A stretch of DNA of 64,000 nucleotides from Isoetes taiwanensis (taxonomy: Eukaryota > Streptophyta > Lycopodiopsida > Isoetales > Isoetaceae). The position numbers and the translations under genes are program-made. A model generated the notes under the pieces. That model did no database searches and was not told the origin of the DNA. It saw only the letters and a list, made by a program, of their open reading frames with translations. Each line of letters begins with the position of its first letter. The stretch's first letter is position 1. This document shows, piece by piece, positions 58,216-64,000 of the stretch. Location: NCBI GenBank assembly GCA_021234155.1, contig JAJEKV010000020.1, forward strand, positions 8,418,563 through 8,482,562. The letters run 5' to 3'.

Positions 58216-59170
58216 GATGAAGAAGGTTTGACTCATGAGGTTCAAGATGATGTAGATGCTAATGTAAACCTTGTGCAGGAGGCAGATTGGCAAGCAAATA
58301 TAAGAAGATATTTGGAATCAAATGAGATGCCAGAAGAACTCAACTCCAATCAAAAAAGAAGGTTCAAGGAGAAATGCAATAAGTTCAAGCTAATAGATAA
58401 TGTGTTATGCAGGTATGACAAAGAGGGTATCATTTTGAGGTGTGTTGATAAAGAAGAAGCTAAGTTAGTGGTAGAAGCGTGCCATGAAGGAGTATGTGGT
58501 GGACATTTTGCTGCAGATACTACAGCAAAAAAAATCTTGAGGGCTGGTTATTACTGGCCAACTCTCTTCAAGGACTGCTATGAGACAATCAAATGCTGCC
58601 ATAAATGCCAAATTTTTGGTAGAAGAATTCTTCAACCAGCTGCCTTAACTGCCATAACTTCTCCAGGACCCTTCCAAGTCTGGGGACTTGATTTTATAGG
58701 ACTCAGATCCACCTTCTTCTCGCACAAAGATCGCGATATTCTTGTAGCTACCGATTATTATTTACAAAATGGGCTGAAGCTATTCCCCGAGACAAGCAAA
58801 TGCCTATACTACTGCTAGGTTCATCCATGAAAATATCCGCGTCGATTTGGTATCCCTTTCAAACTTATATCCGATAGAGGCAAACCAGCCTCCCGAATGA
58901 TGTTATAGCCACACTGCTAGCAACTCTCAAAGTAAGACATTCTAAGAGTTCATCCTACTATCCTCAAGGTAATGGTCAGGCAGAATCCACTAACAAAGTG
59001 CTCAAAACTATCCTCAAAAAGACTATTAGTGTCTCTAAAAAGGATTGGCATTTGAGGTTGCATGATGCTCTGTGGGCTTACAGAACTACAACTAAAACTT
59101 CGACCAAACATACACCTTTTAGTCTAGTTTATGGAGTAGAATCTATCATTCCAGTAGAGCTTGACTTCCA
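58216..59170 (+). pseudogene. Gypsy integrase (frameshifted)
   Basis: The HHCC zinc finger is clear (ACHEGVCGGHFAADTTAKKI, then CCHKCQIFGRR). The catalytic core begins PFQVWGLDFIGL and VATDYYLQNG, then shifts frame: IPFKLISDRGK, and later YYPQGNGQAESTNKVLKTIL, HDALWAYRTTTKTSTKHTPF and SLVYGVESIIPVELDF. The D, D and E of the core are each present but spread across three frames. Confidence 0.82.
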
Positions 59171-59461
59171 TCCTTAAGAATGGCTTTGAAATTAAATTTG
59201 GAAATAGAGGCTAAAGATCTAGCAGCCTTCAAAGCAGCACACAAATTGCAAGGTACCTTGAAAGATGGAGAACTAGTTCTAAAATGGAATAAGGCAAAGG
59301 AAGACTGTGCAAGCAAATTTGAAGAGCTGTGGGAAGGACCTTTTGAAGTTACAGGTTCAGCAGGCCAAGATTCATATTGGCTGAAGTCTATACCAGAAGG
59401 GAGAATCTTACCAAATCCTATCAACATTTTACATCTTAAGAGGTACTGGCAACAGAATTAA
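59171..59461 (+). pseudogene. Gypsy integrase C-terminal region
   Basis: The frame reads LVLKWNKAKEDCASKFEELW and EGPFEVTGSAGQDSYWLKS, ending LPNPINILHLKRYWQQN. This is the usual GPF...Y.L...P.N..HLKRY ending of Tat/Athila-like pol. There is no chromodomain, which separates it from the element at 62216. Confidence 0.8.
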
Positions 59462-61077
59462 TGTATTAAGAGCTGGAGAACCAGCCTGCCTTTTCTTTTT
59501 TTTAGCATGATGCTGCCACTCATGGCAGCATAGAAGAGCCATTGGCATTTCCAAATACATGGTTCAATAAGCACACAAGGAGTATTTGAAGTTGCAACTT
59601 GAAGACCATTTGAAAAGCTACAAAGGACACAAGGACTTGAAGAACCAAAGAAGGACATTCACTTGGGAAACATAAAAGGAGTATTTTGGCTAAGTGGGAG
59701 GTCACAAGGCAAGTTACTAAAATTCGATACCCCATTGAAGATTGCAAGGTCACAACTTGGTATGATATCTTGTTCACCATTTGAGCATTGAAGTTTGATA
59801 TTCTTAAGGTTCTTGAAGAATTGCCTAGCCATTCTCTTCCATTCTATGTCTTGAATCATCTTCTCCATTCCATGTCTAGCCTTTTTTTCCCCACATCTCC
59901 ATCTCCTCTCATTACATACTATGGTGTTGGTAACTTTTTTTTTTTTCCTAGTCAAATGAAACACACACTCCATGCTCCATCCACCTACTCACCAAAGTTA
60001 AGCACTAGGGAGCCCCATGAATTCATTTCAAGAATACCTAGGTTCTAAATATCTACTAGGTCTTACAAAAGAAGGACAAAAAAAAAAAAAAAAAGCAAGA
60101 TTTGTCCAACTATGCAAGAGGTGAACTCCCTAGTAGCATTCCATGTAAAAATTGCAAAAGTTATAACATCCACTTCATCATTCATAATTCCACTTCACCA
60201 CTCACATCACACGTGTCATCCACATCATCCATACTTCATGCCACCTCACCAAAAAATCATTTTGACTAGGGGAAAAGATGGTTACCAACCCTTAAGTGCC
60301 ACATCATCATCATTTTTGCCACCTCACCAAGTCCCATGCCTAGTCACTTCATTTATTTTTTTTCCACCAAAAAATCAAAGTATTCCATTTAAAAATTTGA
60401 TGATACCACCTGGTAGCCCTCATGAAATCATGCCACCTGGCACAAACATTTTTGAAAAAAGAGTTTATATTGACCTTCTAAATGGCTTCCTTGGGAAACG
60501 TGCCTCATTGAAAAAATGGTAAAACCTACCTACATCTACCCCCCCATCTATCTACCCTCTCATCCTTCGCCAAGTGGCGCCCCCCGCATGCCAAGTCGAA
60601 ACACGAAGCCGAAGCTTGGCGTGGGAGGAGACCACGAATCAATAAACAGGGAAATGGATCTATATTTATACCTTGGCCCACTTTTTTCATTCCTCGCCTC
60701 AGGGATATTTCTTCAAGAAAAAAAATCAAGAACCCTAAAATTTGCAGGGCCAAGAAACGGATTTTTAGCAGCTGGAAACTACCTAATCATGACTATATCC
60801 TCCCGATTTAACCTGAGTGACCTCAAGAACCCTAAGCCTGTGCTAAACGACGAGTAATCTGTTGGATTTTGCAAGAATTGAAACAGAACAGAGCATTTTC
60901 AAAAGGGGGGCAAATCGATTCAGGAAATTTCAAGGGCTTTTAGCATTTAGGAGATTGTTGATAATGAAATACATGTCGGTCGCGATCTTTCTCGCTTGTG
61001 GATTTGACCTTCCTTGCTGCATCAATTCACTCGATTGAGCAGTAAAGCTGATCAAATATTCTGTCCGATCCCGTAAG
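59462..61077 (+). other. Non-coding 3' region of the Gypsy element
   Basis: 1.6 kb between pol and the right repeat with no domain in any frame. A purine-rich tract (aaaagggggg, about 60901-60910) could be the polypurine tract. If so, the right LTR would start there rather than at 61078, and the left LTR would be truncated. Long 3' spacers are usual in Tat elements. Confidence 0.6.
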
Positions 61078-61971
61078 TATTATTGGCTCATGAATTGTGA
61101 GCCATTTGAAGTTATGTGAGACTCCTGTTATGATTGTCAAGTGAATGAAAATCCGACTTTGGTATAATTCTCTTTTCTCAACTTTCTTTTCAAGGAAATT
61201 TATGCATATCTGCTAAATATTGTTCTAGTTTTTAATCCCATTGGATATTAGTAAGATCCTGCTTAGGCTTCATAGGAATAGTCGTCCTGCATCCAAAGAA
61301 AACAGAAAAATATAAACATTAGTCAAAACTAAGTTCTAATTATCTGATAAAAGTCAAAACCTATCTTTTCGCTACAAACTCCTCTAACAAAAAGTCCAGT
61401 CCATCTATTGTTATCAAGATCCCAGTAATTCTCTTTTATTTTGTCTCAGGAAAAGCAAAAACATCTAGATAAATATCTCTGTCATCAAAAAACACAGTCT
61501 GTCAGTGGCAAATTACTCCCTGTTCATCCAGCATCCTAAATAAATCCAAAAGAGGAGTTGCACGTCGTCTACAATAGCAATTTGATTTGTACAGTTGTCC
61601 CAGATCAAAAAGAATATTTCACAAAAACATCTGAGAATTTCTGCTCTCTGCCGAGGGTATTGACCAGTTTTTGACTAGGTCAGGCATATAATTTTCAAGT
61701 ATCTAGAATAGTCTGACTTCAAAAAAGGTCTTGCACATTTTTAATACTATTTGTTGGGATCACATTCATACATTCTTCAAGATAAAACCTCCAGTTATTT
61801 GCACTTGGTATTGAAAAGAGAGTACAGAGTTTTTTCTTGAAATGGGAAAGCTGCACTAACAGGCTTGTGGTGAGAAGTTTTTGCAAAATTTAGGTTCAGA
61901 GTGGTTGCCTGAAGCAACCTGGAGGTCCTAAACCATTCTAGTTGAGGGTTTTGCCAGGATTACCCTCAACA
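61078..61971 (+). repeat. Gypsy right terminal repeat (3' LTR)
   Basis: 894 bp, nearly identical to 53238-54120. It ends taccctcaaca, after which the chromodomain Gypsy's non-coding flank begins. Confidence 0.88.
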
Positions 61972-62215
61972 CTTTCCTATCAATGCATGCCTGAATGGCC
62001 TCTTATCTCTCGAGGTTATCTACTTCCGTGAGACGGAAGTAGACTTTTTAATCTACCTTACAACTAATCCAAGCAAAACCACGGTCATGTCTACAATGAC
62101 ATTACACCACGTCCTAGAGATCACCGTAGTGGTCCCATCATCGGTAACAACGCATGCAACCCATACCTAGCATAGGCTGCATGCGTAGATTAATCTTAAC
62201 TACACATCAATTAAT
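61972..62215 (-). other. 3' non-coding part of the chromodomain Gypsy
   Basis: Possibly 3' UTR and truncated LTR. It contains a perfect 11-bp inverted repeat, tctacttccgt gag acggaagtaga (62021-62045). LTR borders cannot be placed. Confidence 0.45.
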
Positions 62216-63400
62216 CTAAACATAAATCGACACGCCTGAGCCGATTACTTCGGAGATGACCTTGCCGTCCCATTGCTCCATGAACTGCGGGTACTGCTTT
62301 ATCAGGTCCTTCTTAAGTACCCATGTCGCGTCTTCCACCGGCAAGTGTTTCCACTTGACCAAATATTGGAGAAACTCTGATCTCCTTGTCTTCTTGACGG
62401 CCTTATCAAGGATCAAGTCTGGGACTATCTCTAGCTGCTCTTCTGTCATTTCCAACAACGTTGGTGTGTCCAAGACTTCTTCTGGATTTGGAGTATGCTT
62501 CTTCAACAAACTCACGTGTAAGACTTTATGAATTTTCAGGTGTGCTGGCAGCTCTAACTTGTAGGATTGGTTACCTACTCTCTTGGCTATTCTGAAAGGG
62601 CCAGCCCACCTTGGAGCAAGCTTCTTACAATTTTCGATGCGGAGCTTTGCCTGCTTTACTTTGATCTTGAACCAGACGTTGTCACCAACCTGGAACTCTC
62701 TGACCGTTCGATGCTTGTCGGCGACGCTCTTTTGCCGACTCCTTGCTGCAAGAAGATATCCTCGGACTTCTTCTACCAGCTGCTGCATGACGGCCAACAT
62801 TTCCTGCGAAACTTCTACCTTTGACACAGGATTGTGCCAAGTGTCAGGAGTTAGACATTGGTAGCCGTAGTTGATCATGAACGGCGACATCTGGGATGAT
62901 TCCTGCTTGGTGCTATTATAAGCGAACTCAACCAAGTGAATATAATCTTCCCACTTACTCTGCTTGTTCCAGACATAGTTTCTTAGCATATCTTCCAAGA
63001 TTCTGTTGGTCCGTTCTGTTTGCCCATCCGTCTGAGGATGATAGGCCGTGCTCATGGACAGCTTTGTCTGGATCGTCGCAAAAAGATCTTGCCAAAAGGC
63101 ACTCATGAACTTCGGGTCTCTGTCGGAGATGATCTCTCTCGGCATATGGAGCCTGAAGATTTCCTTGGTGAAGAGAGCCGCTATATCCAAGGCTGTGTCG
63201 GTAGTCCTGCAAGGCACAAAGTGTGCCATCTTCGACAGCTTGTCGACCACAACCATCAGGGCATCTTTTCCTCTTGCTGTCCTGGGGAGCCCTGTTATGA
63301 AGTCCATACTGATGACTTCCCACTTAGCGTTCGACACCGCTAATGGTTCCAATGCCCCTGGAATTCGAAGCTGCTCTGCCTTCGTCTGCTGACAGCTGAC
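62216..63400 (-). CDS. Chromovirus integrase with C-terminal chromodomain
   Basis: A long open frame, minus strand. The integrase core D-D-E is in VISMDFITGLPRT, IISDRDPKFMSAFW and HPQTDGQTERTNRILEDML. The GPF/Y-like module follows (KLAPRWAGPFRIAKRVGNQS; HVSLLKKHTP). A chromodomain (VPDLILDKAVKKTRRSEFLQ through LVKWKHLPVEDATWVLKKDL) occupies about residues 315-365. It would bind modified histone H3 and steer integration to heterochromatin. The frame is shifted relative to the upstream zinc finger near 63395, so this element is also a pseudogene. Length and order fit plant chromoviruses; the subfamily is not determined. Confidence 0.92.
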   Translation of the reverse strand, partial: VSCQQTKAEQLRIPGALEPLAVSNAKWEVISMDFITGLPRTARGKDALMVVVDKLSKMAHFVPCRTTDTALDIAALFTKEIFRLHMPREIISDRDPKFMSAFWQDLFATIQTKLSMSTAYHPQTDGQTERTNRILEDMLRNYVWNKQSKWEDYIHLVEFAYNSTKQESSQMSPFMINYGYQCLTPDTWHNPVSKVEVSQEMLAVMQQLVEEVRGYLLAARSRQKSVADKHRTVREFQVGDNVWFKIKVKQAKLRIENCKKLAPRWAGPFRIAKRVGNQSYKLELPAHLKIHKVLHVSLLKKHTPNPEEVLDTPTLLEMTEEQLEIVPDLILDKAVKKTRRSEFLQYLVKWKHLPVEDATWVLKKDLIKQYPQFMEQWDGKVISEVIGSGVSIYV

Positions 63401-63780
63401 ACTCTTTGATGTAGCGAGCTATCTGCTTCTTCATCCCTGGCCAATAGTAACTACTGCGCACTTTGAAATATGTCTTCATAAATCCTGCGTAGCCAGCTAT
63501 TGGACTGTTGTGGGTGTCATGGAGAATCAACTTCCTCACTCCTGATGATTCAGGCACACACAACTTATCCTTATGGTATAAAAGGTTACCTTCCTTCTTA
63601 AAATTCTTGAAGGTCTCCCTCTCCTTATCTGTTCTTGCCTCCTTGCACAAGCTCGCCCACACTTCCTTGAAGTCTGCATCTGTCGGCAAGGTTTCTTCGA
63701 TCTTCTTTCCGAAGTCGCTGGTGAGCGTCGAGATTGCGCGTTGCAGTGCACTCTTGTTGTCAGAGGATGCCTTGAAAGTG
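63400..63780 (-). pseudogene. Chromovirus integrase N-terminal region
   Basis: The frame reads [20 protein letters not shown] and the integrase zinc-binding region (HDTHNSPIAGYAGFMKTYFK, then YYWPGMKKQIARYIKEC). The second cysteine pair is disrupted by an indel near 63395-63405, directly before QQTKAEQLRIPGAL in the next frame. Confidence 0.85.
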
Positions 63781-64000
63781 CATCTGCTACTACATTGAGC
63801 TTCCTCGGCTTATAAACTATATCAAAATCGTATTCTTCGAGGAACTCCATCCACATTCGCTGCCTCAGGTTGAGATGTGGTTGCGTGAACACGTATTAGA
63901 GGCTCTGATGATCCGTGTCCAGCTGGAACTTCCTTCCCAACAGGTAGTGCCTCCAAATTCTTAGTGCTCTGACGACTGCAAGCAACTCTTGATCATGAGT
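63780..64000 (-). pseudogene. Chromovirus RNase H end (runs off the window)
   Basis: From the window edge: [20 protein letters not shown], then TDHQSL, a TAA stop at about 63895-63897, then [20 protein letters not shown] and [19 protein letters not shown]. These are the TDH and NxVADALSR motifs of Ty3/Gypsy RNase H. A frameshift after SRHPL separates it from integrase. The reverse transcriptase and gag would lie beyond 64000. Confidence 0.85.

Larger units (their letters stand above)
53238..61971 (+). mobile_element. Ty3/Gypsy element with dual RNase H (Tat/Athila-like), degraded
   Basis: Terminal direct repeats of 883 and 894 bp enclose gag, protease, RNase H, reverse transcriptase, a second degenerate RNase H, and integrase on the plus strand. 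Integrase lies last, which is the Gypsy order. The presence of an extra plant-type RNase H points to the Tat branch. Many frameshifts and stops break the polyprotein, yet the terminal repeats differ at only five substitutions and two indels. A long non-coding segment (59462-61077) follows integrase. The left boundary of the repeats is not TG, and no target duplication is evident, so the left repeat may be truncated. Confidence 0.85.

Overview
The window looks like nuclear DNA from a large, transposon-rich land-plant genome. The evidence is the mix of element families: a short-LTR Copia with an initiator-Met tRNA primer site, a Tat/Athila-like Gypsy with a second RNase H, a chromodomain Gypsy, L1-type LINEs, and Helitrons ending in a GC hairpin plus CTAG. 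The heavy load of nested and decayed elements would suit a gymnosperm, but that is only a guess. I see no intact host gene, rRNA, standard tRNA gene or CRISPR array. All host-gene signals are short fragments (AP2-type, WD40-like, cryptochrome-like and unidentified exon-like pieces).

Layout. 1-3657: a degenerate 158-bp tandem repeat, a tRNA-headed SINE-like repeat, and a cluster of hairpin-forming motifs. 3658-8502: a 5'-truncated L1-type LINE (minus strand, 15-bp target duplication) split by a non-coding LTR element at 3868-6954 (606-bp LTRs, 5-bp target duplication). 9115-9425: a small LINE scrap. 10833-19972: a 9.1-kb Helitron carrying AP2 and WD40 gene fragments, with an internal partial tandem duplication. 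One of its two units has lost about 4.1 kb and gained a LINE fragment. 20051-20871: two minus-strand exon-like segments. 21807-26078: inverted-repeat elements, minisatellites, a dispersed 140-bp repeat and a second Helitron end. 26751-27280: a LINE tail.

28945-33210: a nearly complete non-LTR retrotransposon (minus) with a coiled-coil ORF1 and an endonuclease/reverse transcriptase ORF2, broken by two UAG codons and one frameshift. 33890-38678: a complete 4.8-kb Copia element (minus) with LTRs, primer site, polypurine tract and perfect 5-bp target duplication, and only minor coding damage. 38679-51371: mostly anonymous sequence with an orphan LTR and primer site, a cryptochrome-like exon fragment, a large tandem duplication and a third Helitron 3' end. 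51427-53237: a decayed LINE (plus). 53238-61971: a Gypsy element (plus) with nearly identical terminal repeats but a broken gag-pol; its archaeal-type RNase H lies between protease and reverse transcriptase. 61972-64000: the 3' half of a chromodomain Gypsy (minus) that runs off the window.

The elements form a readable insertion history. The LINE entered before the non-coding LTR element, and a second LINE copy inside the Helitron preserves the unoccupied version of that LTR element's target. The candidates most worth following up are the relocated RNase H, the Helitron's duplicated cargo with its 114-bp palindrome and heat-shock-like motifs, and the two UAG codons in the LINE.
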